This document shows, piece by piece, positions 44,637 to 54,289 of a stretch of DNA of 64,000 nucleotides. The notes beneath the pieces were generated by a model that was given only the letters and a program-made list of their open reading frames with translations, made no database searches and was not told the DNA's origin. The number at the start of each line of letters is the position of its first letter. The stretch's first letter is position 1. The stretch is taken from positions 3,844,001 through 3,908,000 of the forward strand of contig NZ_JAZKUG010000001.1 in the NCBI RefSeq assembly GCF_036625195.1. The letters are read 5' to 3'. The position numbers and the translations under genes are program-made. The stretch is from Accumulibacter sp. (GTDB lineage Bacteria > Pseudomonadota > Gammaproteobacteria > Burkholderiales > Rhodocyclaceae).

Positions 44637-46688
44637 TCAGTCGGCGTCGCCGGCCGGCGGATAAAGATGGCAACGCACTACATGGGTCGCCGACAGCTTG
44701 CTCGGCGGCGGATACGCCTGTCGACACGACTCACTCGCCTGCCGGCAACGCGGATGAAAATGGCAGCCAGTCGGCGGCGCCGCCGGAGACGGAATCTCGC
44801 CCGGCAAGCGAATGAGCTCGCGCGCCGCAGCCAGGCGTGGGCTGGGTACCGCCGACAGCAGGGCGCGCGTGTACGGATGCTGCGGCGAGCGCAGGACCTC
44901 GTCGACGCCGCCGTATTCGACGATGCGACCGAGATACATCACCGCCACTTCATGCGCCAGATGATCGACGACGGCGAGGTTGTGGGTGATGAAAAGATAG
45001 GCCAGACCGAGTTCGCGCTGCAGCGTCGCCAGCAGATTGAGGATCTGCGCCTGCACCGAAACGTCGAGCGCCGACGTCGGCTCGTCGCAGATCACCAGCT
45101 CCGGCTGCACGGCCAACGCCCGGGCAATCGCGATGCGCTGTCGCTGCCCGCCGGAGAACTCGTGCGGGTAGCGGACGGCGGCTTCCGCCGGCAGTCCGAC
45201 CTGCTGCAATACGGCGACGATCGCCGCTTCGTTCGTCGCCCCCCTGCCGGCCCTGCCGCCGCCCCCTTGGGCGCGCATTCCCTCGGCAATGATTTCGCCA
45301 ACCGACAGGCGTGGGTTGAGCGAGGCGAAGGGATCCTGGAAGATCATCTGCATGTGCCGCCGCAACGCCCGCTGCGCCCGGCGCGAACCACCACCGAGTG
45401 GCTCCCCGAGCAGGTGCACGCTGCCACCACTGGCCGGCAGCAGTTGCAGGATCGCTTTGCCAACCGTCGTCTTGCCACAGCCCGATTCACCGACCAGAGC
45501 CAGCGTGCGGCCACGCGCCAGCACCAGCGAGACGCCGTCGACCGCCCGCACGTGGCCGACGGTTCGCTGCAGGACACCGCGCCGGATCGCGAAATGCACC
45601 CGCAGATCGTCCACGGCCAGCAGCGCCGATGCTGCCGCGGCAGGCGCGAGCCGTGCGCCACCGGCAGCGAGCTCGCCCGCGTTGCGTCCGGACACCAGCG
45701 GGCCGTCCTCGAGGTGGCAGCGCACCCGATGATCGATCGCCACCTGCCGCCACTGCGGCGACTGCTGCCGGCAGCGGTCCCAGGCATGCTCGCAGCGGGC
45801 GGCAAAGCGGCAGCCAGCCGGCATCGCCGACAGCGACGGCACCTGTCCGGGAATCGTCTGCAGCTGGCCGCCGCGCCGCGCCAGGTCGGGCAGCGCGGCA
45901 AACAGCTTCTGCGTATAGGGGTGTCGCGGGGCGGAGAAGAAGCTGGCGCGCGGCGCCTCCTCGACGATCTCGCCGGCGTACATGACACCGATGCGGGTCG
46001 CCATCTGCGCGACGACGCCGAGGTCATGGGTGATCAGCAGCATGCCCATCGCCCTTTCGACCTGCAAGCGGCGCAGCAGCTCCAGGATCTGCGCCTGGAT
46101 CGTCACGTCGAGCGCCGTCGTCGGCTCGTCGGCGACCAGCAGGCGTGGATCACCCGCCAGCGCCATGGCGATCATCACCCGCTGCTTCATGCCGCCAGAG
46201 AGCTGGAACGGATACTCGCCAAGCCGCCGCTGCGCATCGGCAATGCCGACCGCACGCAACAGCTCGAGCGCCGTCGCCTGCGCCGCCGCGCCAGCCAGCG
46301 ACCGATGCCTGGCGAGCACCTCGGCCATCTGCCGACCGACCGTGAGCACCGGGTTGAGGCTCGTCGCCGGCTCCTGGAAGATCATCGCCATGCCGCCACC
46401 ACGCACCGCGCGCATCTCGGACTCCGGCAGGCGCAGCAGGTCGCGCCCGCCGAACAGCACCTCGCCGGCAACGATCCTGCCCGCTGCCGGCAGCAGGCGG
46501 AGCAGCGCCAGCGCCGTCGCCGACTTGCCGCAGCCGGACTCACCGAGCAGCGCCAGCGTCTCGCCGGCAGCCAGCCGCAGATCGATGCCGTCGACCGCCG
46601 GCAGCAGCGCTCGGCCCTGCGCGAAGGCCACCCGCAGCTGCCTGACCGCCAGTAGCTCGTCGCCGCAAGACGTCGCGCGCGCGTTCAT
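44637..46688 (-). CDS. Peptide-type ABC transporter, fused double ATP-binding protein
   Basis: 683 residues with two complete ATPase domains in tandem, like YejF or a DppD-DppF fusion. First domain: Walker A LLGESGCGKSATAL, signature LSGGMKQRV, Walker B LLVADEPTTALD. Second: LVGESGCGKTTVGK, FSGGQRQRI, LVICDEPTSALD. Each ends with the oligopeptide-transporter C-terminal cysteine region (GCRFAARCEHAWDRC and GCHFHPRCRQASESC). It powers uptake through the two permeases upstream. ATG 46688 overlaps the permease stop (ATGA). Last gene of a four-gene operon. Confidence 0.93.
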   Translation of the reverse strand: MNARATSCGDELLAVRQLRVAFAQGRALLPAVDGIDLRLAAGETLALLGESGCGKSATALALLRLLPAAGRIVAGEVLFGGRDLLRLPESEMRAVRGGGMAMIFQEPATSLNPVLTVGRQMAEVLARHRSLAGAAAQATALELLRAVGIADAQRRLGEYPFQLSGGMKQRVMIAMALAGDPRLLVADEPTTALDVTIQAQILELLRRLQVERAMGMLLITHDLGVVAQMATRIGVMYAGEIVEEAPRASFFSAPRHPYTQKLFAALPDLARRGGQLQTIPGQVPSLSAMPAGCRFAARCEHAWDRCRQQSPQWRQVAIDHRVRCHLEDGPLVSGRNAGELAAGGARLAPAAAASALLAVDDLRVHFAIRRGVLQRTVGHVRAVDGVSLVLARGRTLALVGESGCGKTTVGKAILQLLPASGGSVHLLGEPLGGGSRRAQRALRRHMQMIFQDPFASLNPRLSVGEIIAEGMRAQGGGGRAGRGATNEAAIVAVLQQVGLPAEAAVRYPHEFSGGQRQRIAIARALAVQPELVICDEPTSALDVSVQAQILNLLATLQRELGLAYLFITHNLAVVDHLAHEVAVMYLGRIVEYGGVDEVLRSPQHPYTRALLSAVPSPRLAAARELIRLPGEIPSPAAPPTGCHFHPRCRQASESCRQAYPPPSKLSATHVVRCHLYPPAGDAD

Positions 46689-48124
46689 TGCGAGCCCGCC
46701 AGACGCGGGTCGAAGGCGTCGCGCACGGCATCGGCGAAGAGGTTAGCTGCCAACACGAGCGAGAACATGAACAGGAAAGCAGCCGACAGCGACCACCAGA
46801 CCAGCGGCTCGCGCGCCAGCTCGAGGCGGGCGTTGTTGATCATCGTGCCGAAGCTGATCATCGTCGGATCGACTCCGATACCGACATAGGAGAGCACCGC
46901 CTCAGCCAGCACGAGGCTGGAAAAATCCATCACCAGCGCAATGATGACGATGTGCATCAGGTTCGGCAGGATGTGGCGACCGATGATGCGCAGGCTGGAG
47001 ACGCCAAAGGCTTGCGCCGCCTGGATGTACTCCAGCTCGCGCAGTTTCAGCGTCTCGCCGCGCAACAGACGGCAGAGCCCGGTCCAGCTGGTCACACCGA
47101 GAATGAAGCAGAGCGCCAGCAGGCGCAGGTCGGCGCGTTCGGCGGCCGTCGCGAACCACTGCGGGTGGGTGTCGATCAACACCTGCATCATCAACACCGC
47201 GGCAGCGATCAGCAGGACGCCGGGAATCGAGCTCAGCGTCGTATACAGATACTGGATGAGGTCATCGACCCAGCCTCGGAAGTAGCCGGCCAGGACACCG
47301 AGGAGCACCGACAGCGGCAGCATCACGAGCGTCGTCACGAGTCCGATGACGAGCGCCGTGCGCACGCTCTTCAGCACCTGATAGAGCACGTCCTGTCCGA
47401 CCTTGTCGGTGCCGAAGACATGGTACTCGGCCGCCAGCAGCGCCACCGGCATGGCCAGCAACGACAACACCGCGAGCGTCGCGAGGATCGCGTTCCAGGC
47501 AAAGTCGCCTTCGCTCCGCCAGACTCGCCGCCAGGCCACTCGCCAAGCGCAGCGCCGCGCGCGCACGACGCCGCCGCAGACGGCAAGAACGGTCGTCGCC
47601 CAGGCCAGTAGAGCCAGGCCGAGCGCCCGCAGCACACGGCCAGCGACATCGGCGTCACGCCGCCCCTCATCGGCGCCGAGATGGGCACCGCCGTGGCGCA
47701 GCCGGGGGTGGTCGCGCACCTGCTGCAGGCGACCGTCGCCGCCGCGTACCTCGATCGTCTCCCTGGCGTGGGCACGCGTTGCCAATGGTTCGGAGTAGGT
47801 CTTCTCGTTGCGCGTACGCAGCGGCGTCAGCAGCGCATCGAGCAGCGACAGCACCTCGACGGCGTACACCGCCGGCTGACCGGCCGCTGGCTGCCCACCG
47901 TCGGCCGCGAGGCGCGGTCGATAATGCAGCGAGTCGAGCAGGCCGACGATGGCGAAGGCAAGCAGCAACGTCGCCGAAGCCATTCCAGCCCGGCTGCGGC
48001 CGACGCGCTGCCAGGCGCTCCGCCACAGTGGATTGCGTGCCGACAGCCAGCCGAACAGGAGGGCCGCCAGCAGCAGCAGCCAGATCAGCACATCGGACCA
48101 GAGGATGACGGGCAGGAAAGGCAT
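46685..48124 (-). CDS. ABC transporter permease (DppC/YejE-like), long form
   Basis: 479 residues. The C-terminal 260 are a standard DppC-type permease: VFGTDKVGQDVLYQVLKSVRTALVIGLV, then the EAA loop EYIQAAQAFGVSSLRIIGRHILPNLMHIV. The first 200 residues are unusual: two hydrophobic segments near the N-terminus, a charged soluble stretch of about 100 residues (about 70-170), another membrane pair, then the core. DppC proteins are normally near 300 residues. Start and upstream stop form TGATG. The frame is open far upstream into the binding-protein gene, but that part is not protein-like. Confidence 0.88.
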   Translation of the reverse strand: MPFLPVILWSDVLIWLLLLAALLFGWLSARNPLWRSAWQRVGRSRAGMASATLLLAFAIVGLLDSLHYRPRLAADGGQPAAGQPAVYAVEVLSLLDALLTPLRTRNEKTYSEPLATRAHARETIEVRGGDGRLQQVRDHPRLRHGGAHLGADEGRRDADVAGRVLRALGLALLAWATTVLAVCGGVVRARRCAWRVAWRRVWRSEGDFAWNAILATLAVLSLLAMPVALLAAEYHVFGTDKVGQDVLYQVLKSVRTALVIGLVTTLVMLPLSVLLGVLAGYFRGWVDDLIQYLYTTLSSIPGVLLIAAAVLMMQVLIDTHPQWFATAAERADLRLLALCFILGVTSWTGLCRLLRGETLKLRELEYIQAAQAFGVSSLRIIGRHILPNLMHIVIIALVMDFSSLVLAEAVLSYVGIGVDPTMISFGTMINNARLELAREPLVWWSLSAAFLFMFSLVLAANLFADAVRDAFDPRLAGSQ

Positions 48125-49101
48125 CAATCGAAGCGGATGCGCGGATCGACGAAGGTGTAGGACAGGTCGGTGAGGATCAGCCCGACGATGTAGAGCAGCG
48201 AACCGATGAACACCATCGCCCGCACGACCGCAAAGTCCTGCGCGTTGATCGCGTCGATCGTGTAGCTGCCGAGACCCGGAATGCCGAAAAACGACTCGGT
48301 CAGCAGCGAACCCATGAAGAGCAGCGGGATGACGACGACGACGCCGGTGAGGATCGGGATCAGCGCGTTGCGCAGCACGTGCCGGAACAGCACGGCGGCC
48401 TCGCTGAGGCCCTTGGCGCGGGCCGTGCGCACATAGTCGCGGGCGATCTCCTCGATGAAGATCGTCCGGTACCAGCGCGTCGACGAACCGATTCCCGAGA
48501 CGACGCCGATCACGACGGGCAGGATGACGAACTTCCAAGCGTCGAGACCGCCACCATAACCGGAGATCGGCACCAGCTTCCACAGCTTGCTGATCAGGTA
48601 CTGGCCACCGATGATGTAGAACAGCCCGGAGATGGACATCATAGCGACGCACAGGACGACGCCCCAGAAATCGAGGTAGGTGGCGCGGAAGAAGGTCAGC
48701 AGCAGGGCAAACGAGACGCTCACCAGCAGGCCGAGGACGAAGGTCGGCAGGGCGATGGCGAGCGACGGACCCATGCGCGTGACGATCTCGCGCGCGATGT
48801 CGCGCCCGTCCTCGGCGCGCCCGAAATCGCCGACGAACATGCGTGCCGACTTGCTGAAGAAGATCGTCTCGGTGAACATCGCGGCGCCGCTCGCCTCGTC
48901 GTTGAAGAACAGAGGTCGGTCGTAGCCGCGTTCCGCCTTCCAGCGGGCGATCGCCTCCGGCGTCACGCGCTTGACGCCGAGTTGCATGCGCGCCATGTCG
49001 TCGGGCGTGTTGACGACGAAGAACAGGGCAAAGGTGATCAGGTTCACCCCGATCAGGATCGGCAGCGCATAGAGCAGGCGGCGGACGACGTAGGCGAGCA
49101 T
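48124..49101 (-). CDS. ABC transporter permease (DppB/YejB-like)
   Basis: 325 residues with six predicted membrane helices. The DppB-type N-terminus is MLAYVVRRLLYALPILIGVNLITFALFFVV, and the EAA loop is DYVRTARAKGLSEAAVLFRHVLRNALIPIL. The C-terminal SFFGIPGLGSYTIDAI and FVDPRIRFD are classic for this family. It forms the channel with the DppC-like partner. It lies 74 bases after the binding-protein gene and ends in TGATG with the next permease. Confidence 0.93.
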   Translation of the reverse strand: MLAYVVRRLLYALPILIGVNLITFALFFVVNTPDDMARMQLGVKRVTPEAIARWKAERGYDRPLFFNDEASGAAMFTETIFFSKSARMFVGDFGRAEDGRDIAREIVTRMGPSLAIALPTFVLGLLVSVSFALLLTFFRATYLDFWGVVLCVAMMSISGLFYIIGGQYLISKLWKLVPISGYGGGLDAWKFVILPVVIGVVSGIGSSTRWYRTIFIEEIARDYVRTARAKGLSEAAVLFRHVLRNALIPILTGVVVVIPLLFMGSLLTESFFGIPGLGSYTIDAINAQDFAVVRAMVFIGSLLYIVGLILTDLSYTFVDPRIRFD

Positions 49102-49175
49102 GCCCGGGGACTAGGGCGCCCGCCACCGCCGGTGGCCGCCGGCGATACGCTTGCAGGGTGGCAGCGTCGGGCGCA

Positions 49176-51341
49176 TCAGCGAGCGGTTCCGCGTTCGCGC
49201 CGACGATGGGCAATCGCTGCCGGCAGCAGCACCGCCAGCAAGAGCGCGGCAAGCAGCGCCAGCGGCCAGAGTACCGGCCGGTTCCACTCCTGCCGCAGGC
49301 GCTCCCTTTCCGCGGCATCGATCCGCTGGTACTTGAGGATGTTGTTGCCGACATCGGTCGGCTTGCGATTGCGCAGCCAGACCTGGCCCAGCGTGTAGCT
49401 CTTCGGATGAAAACCGTAGATCCACGGCGCGTCATGCTGCAGCAGTGCGATCGCCTGCCGGATGATCGGCAGCCGCTCGGCGCCGCGCGGTCCCTCGCTC
49501 TCGAGGTCCTTCATCTGTTCGAACAGCCGGTCGTACTCCGGATTGGCGTAGTTCGACGCATTCTCGCCGGCCTTGGCCACCTTGCCCTCGCTGCCCGCGA
49601 GCAGGAAGAGGAAGTTCTCCGGATCCGGGTAGTCGGCGTTCCAGCCAAGATAGTAGAGCTGCACCGCGCCCTTGCGGATCTTCTCCTGGAAGCGGTTGAA
49701 GTCGGTCGAACGAACGACGAGCTGGATGTCGAGCCGGGCGAACTGTCGCGTCAGCCAGTCGAGCCGCGACTTCTCGCCCATGCCGCCGGTCGTCGTGTCG
49801 AGGTTCAGCACCAGCGGCTCGCCGGTGACGGCGTTGCGACCGTTCGGCCAGCCGGCCTCGGCCAGCAGTCGCTTGGCTTCGGCCAGCGGCTTGCGCTGCG
49901 CGCGACCGTCGACCCAGTCGTAGACGACCGGATTGATCCCCTCGCGGCCATCGAGGTAACCGAAGATGCCCGGTGGCAGTGGGCTCGTCGCCGGGATGCC
50001 GCGACCGTTCATGAAGATCGAGATGAATTCTTCCTGGTCGATGGCGATCGACAGCGCCTGGCGCAGCTTCGTCGCCTGCTCGCCGAGCCCGCCGACAACC
50101 GGATCGAGCATGTTGAAGCCCATGTAGAAGATCGACGCGCGCACACTCGTCAGCAGGCTGATCCCCTTGTCGCGCATCTCGTCGGTCAGCTGCACGTCAC
50201 CGCCGACTGCCAGTCGTACCGCCTGGTCGAAGCTGTCGGAGGAAATCCCTGAGGCATCGTAATAGCCCTGCAGGAACTTGTTCCAGTAGGGAATGCTCTC
50301 CTTTTCGCGCGAATACACCGCTTGCTCGATGAACGGCAGGGGCTTGCCGCAATCGGCGAGCAAGCCCGCCGCCTCGTCACCCGGCTCGCCCTCACAGGGG
50401 TAGGCCTCGCCGTGGAAGTTCGGGTTGCGCGCGAGCACCATGCGGCTGTTCGGATTGTTCTCCGTCAGCATGAACGGGCCGGTGCCGACCGGATACCAGT
50501 CGAGCGTCAGGTTCTTTTCCGCCATTCCCGGCTGGTGGTAGAAACGGTCGACCTCGCGCGGCACCGGCGCGAAGAACGGCATCGCCAGCCAGTACGCGAA
50601 CTGCGGATACTTGCCGTGCAGGCTGATGCGGTAGGTATGCCGATCGACGCGGCTGACGCCGGCGAGCGGAAATCGGTCGAGGTTGATCCAGGCGCCGGCC
50701 GGCAGCTTCTTCCCCTCCTCCTGCAATGCCTCCCCCAACTCGCGCAGGCCGACGATGCGCTCGGCCATCATGCTGAAGATCGGCGAATGCAGCCGCGGGT
50801 GCGCCAGCCGCTTGATCTGGTAGATGTAGTCGTCAGCGACCAGCTCGCGGCTGCCCGTCTGCGCAAAGTCAGCCAGCTTCTCGATGCCGCGCAGTTGCTC
50901 GCGATCGCTGGCGCGGTACAGCGGCTCGCCGGCGGCATCCCGGGCAAAGGCCGGATGCGGCTGGTAGCGGATGCCCGGCCGGATCCGGATCTCGTAGACG
51001 CTGGTCGCGATCGCCGCCGCCGGCGCATCGGCGGGCAGCTCACGCCCGGCGGCGTCGAAGTAGCGCGGCACCGGCACCGCCTCGCTGGTCAGCGGAATCA
51101 GCGTATAAGGCCGTTTCAAGTAGTGATACTGCAACGGTGGCTCGTAGATCTGTGCGGTGAACGTGATCTCGTCTTCGGTGTAGGACTGCACCGGATCGAG
51201 GTGTTTCGGGCGTTCGGTGAACGCCGCGTAGAGAATGTTCCGGCCGCGTTCGGCACGCGGGTAAGGATCGTTCTGCTCGCTGCCGCAGGCACACAGCAGC
51301 AGCGCGCCGATCAACGGCAGGGCACGACGAAAACGGGGCAT
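49176..51341 (-). CDS. Peptide-type extracellular solute-binding lipoprotein (family 5)
   Basis: 721 residues. A lipoprotein signal with lipobox-like LLLCAC near residues 15-19. SBP family 5 motifs follow: KHLDPVQSYTEDEITFTAQIYEPPLQYHYLK, GTGPFMLTENNPN, RQALSIAIDQEEFI and YLGWNADYPDPENFLFLL. The protein is about 150 residues longer than DppA/OppA. It ends with a predicted membrane helix (PVLWPLALLAALLLAVLLPAAIAHRRR) and a basic tail, which is unusual for a binding protein. The ligand is probably a peptide, unproven. First gene of the transporter operon; a complete insertion element sits 138 bases upstream of its start. Confidence 0.9.
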   Translation of the reverse strand: MPRFRRALPLIGALLLCACGSEQNDPYPRAERGRNILYAAFTERPKHLDPVQSYTEDEITFTAQIYEPPLQYHYLKRPYTLIPLTSEAVPVPRYFDAAGRELPADAPAAAIATSVYEIRIRPGIRYQPHPAFARDAAGEPLYRASDREQLRGIEKLADFAQTGSRELVADDYIYQIKRLAHPRLHSPIFSMMAERIVGLRELGEALQEEGKKLPAGAWINLDRFPLAGVSRVDRHTYRISLHGKYPQFAYWLAMPFFAPVPREVDRFYHQPGMAEKNLTLDWYPVGTGPFMLTENNPNSRMVLARNPNFHGEAYPCEGEPGDEAAGLLADCGKPLPFIEQAVYSREKESIPYWNKFLQGYYDASGISSDSFDQAVRLAVGGDVQLTDEMRDKGISLLTSVRASIFYMGFNMLDPVVGGLGEQATKLRQALSIAIDQEEFISIFMNGRGIPATSPLPPGIFGYLDGREGINPVVYDWVDGRAQRKPLAEAKRLLAEAGWPNGRNAVTGEPLVLNLDTTTGGMGEKSRLDWLTRQFARLDIQLVVRSTDFNRFQEKIRKGAVQLYYLGWNADYPDPENFLFLLAGSEGKVAKAGENASNYANPEYDRLFEQMKDLESEGPRGAERLPIIRQAIALLQHDAPWIYGFHPKSYTLGQVWLRNRKPTDVGNNILKYQRIDAAERERLRQEWNRPVLWPLALLAALLLAVLLPAAIAHRRRERGTAR

Positions 51342-51471
51342 GGGCGGCAGTTTATCGCGAACCGGCTGCGCATGGGTCGCCGCTGCCCACCGCGGCTACG
51401 CCGCGCGGCGCCGGCAGCGGGCCAACAGCTGCCTGCCGCCCCAGGGACAAGCGCCAGCATCCCGTCGCCGC

Positions 51472-51478
51472 GGCGGCA
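51472..51478 (+). repeat. Target-site duplication, left copy
   Basis: GGCGGCA abuts the left inverted repeat of the insertion element and is repeated at 54310-54316 directly after the right repeat. The local sequence is GGC-rich, so chance identity is not fully excluded. Confidence 0.7.
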
Positions 51479-51498
51479 GCAGCCCTGAAGCATGACCC
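51479..51498 (+). repeat. Left terminal inverted repeat
   Basis: GCAGCCCTGAAGCATGACCC, the exact reverse complement of 54290-54309. Confidence 0.9.
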
Positions 51499-51633
51499 GC
51501 GCAGCCCAGTCGTAGCAAGGCTTGACGGCCACCGCAAAAAAAGGCTTTCGCAAAGGAGGGCTAGACAATTTTCGAGGCCTTTGGCAGAATAGGCTGAGGT
51601 TAGCGGATCTGCGTTTCTGGTGAAGGTTGTGCG

Positions 51634-52554
51634 ATGGATGCGATGACGCCGAGCAGTTGGGTGCACTGCGGCCGGGAGTTCAGTGCGCGAGAGGTTGCCG
51701 ACATCTGCGCGACGGTGGCGTGGCTGCCCGGGTTGGCGCGCCATGAACTGGCGGCGACGCTGTGCGAGCATCTGGGCTGGGTGACGCTGACGGGGACGGC
51801 GAAGACGGGCGCCTGCCTGGAGTTCCTGCAGCGCTTGCAGGCGGCCGGCCTGCTCGTCCTGCCCGCACAGCGGGCCGCGCGGGTATCCCGTTCGACGCCA
51901 CGCTGCCCGGCGCAGCCCCGGGCCGTTGCCGAGCCGATGGTCGAGCCGACTCCGGTGGAGGTTTCGCTGTCGGCCCTGGCCCCGGTCCGCCTGGAAGTGA
52001 TCCACGACACCGCCTTGGCGAAGCAATGGGATGATCTGATGGCGCGCTGGCACCCGCTCGGTTTCCAGGGTGCCTTCGGCTACCGGTTGCGTTACTTCAT
52101 CACGGCGGGCGAGCTGCGGCTCGGTTGTGTCCTGTTGTCCGGTGCCGCCCGGGCAGTGGCCGTGCGCGACGACTGGATCGGCTGGACCGCTCAGACCCGG
52201 CGCCACAACCTGCCACGGGTACTCAACAACAGTCGCTTCCTGATCTTCCCGCACGTTCGCGTACCGCATCTGGCCAGCCAGGTGCTCGGCCAACTCGCGC
52301 GTCGTGCGCGCAGCGACTGGCTCGAACATTGGGGCTTCGAGCCCCTGCTGCTGGAAAGCTTCGTCGACCCGCGACAGCATACCGGCACCTGCTACCGGGC
52401 TGCCGGTTGGCAATTGCTCGGAGAGACCAGCGGACGCGGGCTGGCCCGCCCTGGCCGGACCTATCACAGCACGCCTCGGCAAGTATGGGTCAAGCCGCTC
52501 GGCAGCGACGGTCGGGACCGGCTGTGCGCCGTGACCGAGCCCACCCGGCGATGA
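51634..52554 (+). CDS. DUF4338 (DruA-like) protein carried by the insertion element
   Basis: 306 residues. An N-terminal helical part (FSAREVADICATVAWLPGLARHELAATLCEHLGW, then GACLEFLQRLQAAGLLVLP) resembles a winged helix. The DUF4338 domain follows (WDDLMARWHPLGFQGAFGYRLRYFI, RHNLPRVLNNSRFLIFPHVRVPHLASQVLGQLARR, GTCYRAAGWQLLGETSGRG). DUF4338 is the domain of DruA in Druantia defence systems, but it is also a frequent partner of transposases. The 4-base overlap with the transposase here points to a role in transposition. It contains the motif WVKPL near the end. ATG 51634 has no strong ribosome-binding site. Confidence 0.85.
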   Translation: MDAMTPSSWVHCGREFSAREVADICATVAWLPGLARHELAATLCEHLGWVTLTGTAKTGACLEFLQRLQAAGLLVLPAQRAARVSRSTPRCPAQPRAVAEPMVEPTPVEVSLSALAPVRLEVIHDTALAKQWDDLMARWHPLGFQGAFGYRLRYFITAGELRLGCVLLSGAARAVAVRDDWIGWTAQTRRHNLPRVLNNSRFLIFPHVRVPHLASQVLGQLARRARSDWLEHWGFEPLLLESFVDPRQHTGTCYRAAGWQLLGETSGRGLARPGRTYHSTPRQVWVKPLGSDGRDRLCAVTEPTRR

Positions 52555-54071
52555 GCAAACCCTGCCGTCGTCCGACGCGTGCCGGCATTCGGGCGCAACG
52601 CAGCGACAAGAGACGGCAGGAGCAGGCGCTGAACGCGAAGCGGCGCGCGATGGGACAACGGCCCCAGTCACCCCCGCCGCTGCCCAACCGATGCTCGGCC
52701 TTCACGACCATCGACGAAGAACGGGCAGCCCGCGAGGACGCCGTGAGCAAGCAGGCACGCCTCCTGCGCCAGGAGCTGCCGGCCTTGCTCGACCAGCTGG
52801 AACGGATTCCCGACCCGCGGGCCCCCAGGAAGCGCCGGCACAAGCTGACCGCGCTGCTGCTCTATGGGCTGCTGATGTTCGTCTTCCAGTTCGCCTCCCG
52901 GCGCGAGACCAACCGCGAAATGACCCGTCCGCAGTTCCTCGCCAACCTGCAATTGCTGTTCCCGCAGATCGAGGCCCTGCCGCACGCCGACACCCTCTAT
53001 CGGCTGCTGCGCGACATCGACCTGACGCAACTCGAACAGGCGCACGTCGACCTGGTGCGCCGCCTGATCCGCGGCAAGAGCTTCCGGCGTTATCTGATCA
53101 ACCACTGCCATCCGATCGCCATCGATGGCTCGCAGAAGCTCGCCGGCGACACCCTCTGGGCGGAGGAACTCCTGCAGCGCAGCGTCGGCAAGGACGAAAA
53201 CCGCCACACCCAGTACTTCGTCTACGTGCTCGAAGCCAGCCTCGTCTTCCACGGCGGTCTGGTCATCCCGTTGCTCAGCGAGTTCCTCGAACACGCGCTG
53301 GGCGACAGCGAAGCGCAGAAGCAGGATTGCGAGCTGCGCGGCTTTGCGCGCTTGAGCGACCGGCTCAAGAGGCTGTTCCCGCGCCTGCCGATCCTGCTCG
53401 TGCTCGACGGACTCTACGCCAACGGGCCGGTGATGCAACGCTGCCTGCGCGCCGGTTGGCAGTTCATGATCGTCCTCCGGGACAAGGATCTGCCCTCGGT
53501 CTGGGAGGAGTTCCGCGCGCTGCAGCCCCGGCAGTCGCAAACCCGACAGCTGGACTGGGGCAAACGCCAACAGCACTTCAGCTGGGTCAATGACATCGAG
53601 TATGCCTTTGGCGCGAACGGTCGTTGCCGGCTCAAGCTGCACGTGGTCGTCTGTGAGGAAAGCTGGCAGCGGGTCGACCCACAGGCCGCCATCGTGACCG
53701 AGACGGCACGCCACGCCTGGCTCTCCAGTCGGCCGCTCAGCTGCGAGAACGTCCATGCGCGTTGCAATCTCGGCGCCCGCCACCGCTGGGGCATCGAAGC
53801 GGGCTTCCTCGTCGAGAAACACCAGGGCTACCACTACGAGCATGCCTTTGCCCTCGACTGGAATGCGATGCGCGGCTACCACCTCCTGATGCGGCTGGCG
53901 CATGTCTTCAATACCCTGGCGCGCTTCACGCGACAGCTGCGCGATCTGTTCGACCAACTCGGCGTGCGCGGGGCCATCGCCTTCATCCGAAATTCCTGCG
54001 CTGCGCCCTGGCTCGATTCCGCGCGGATGCGCGTGCTTCTCGCCAAACCCTTTCTGCTGCAACTCGAGTGA
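52551..54071 (+). CDS. DDE-type transposase of the insertion element
   Basis: 506 residues. A basic N-terminal region (RRPTRAGIRAQRSDKRRQEQALNAKRR) is followed by RIPDPRAPRKRRHKLTALLLYGLLMFVFQ, a transposase N-terminal signature. The catalytic part has PIAIDGSQKLAGD (first Asp), LPILLVLDGLYANGPVM (second Asp) and HRWGIEAGFLVEKHQGYHYEHAF, where WGIEAGF holds the catalytic Glu, as in IS4-like Y-x2-RWxIExxF motifs. The start overlaps the DUF4338 stop as ATGA. It appears intact. Confidence 0.9.
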   Translation: MSKPCRRPTRAGIRAQRSDKRRQEQALNAKRRAMGQRPQSPPPLPNRCSAFTTIDEERAAREDAVSKQARLLRQELPALLDQLERIPDPRAPRKRRHKLTALLLYGLLMFVFQFASRRETNREMTRPQFLANLQLLFPQIEALPHADTLYRLLRDIDLTQLEQAHVDLVRRLIRGKSFRRYLINHCHPIAIDGSQKLAGDTLWAEELLQRSVGKDENRHTQYFVYVLEASLVFHGGLVIPLLSEFLEHALGDSEAQKQDCELRGFARLSDRLKRLFPRLPILLVLDGLYANGPVMQRCLRAGWQFMIVLRDKDLPSVWEEFRALQPRQSQTRQLDWGKRQQHFSWVNDIEYAFGANGRCRLKLHVVVCEESWQRVDPQAAIVTETARHAWLSSRPLSCENVHARCNLGARHRWGIEAGFLVEKHQGYHYEHAFALDWNAMRGYHLLMRLAHVFNTLARFTRQLRDLFDQLGVRGAIAFIRNSCAAPWLDSARMRVLLAKPFLLQLE

Positions 54072-54289
54072 CCTCTCCAGGACGGCCCCAGGAACCACCC
54101 CGCGCGGTGCGCTCCGTGCAGGGAGAGGCTCGCCCAGAGATCACAACGGAGTTCCTGCCACCGATCGACACCCTCTTCACGGACCCCACACCACCCACGC
54201 ATCCAGCCCTCACCTGCCACCAGCCTCCAGCAATCTGACCGCTTCAGCGCCGAAAGCGCGGGATTCCGGCAAGCGGGGCCGATTCAGCA

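Noticed and set aside
44505..46655. 716-codon plus-strand open frame
   Set aside because: Antisense to the double ATPase, whose motifs are unambiguous.
51634..52554. DUF4338 gene as part of a Druantia defence system
   Set aside because: No druB, druC, druD or druE-type genes are present. The gene lies inside a bounded insertion element and overlaps its transposase.
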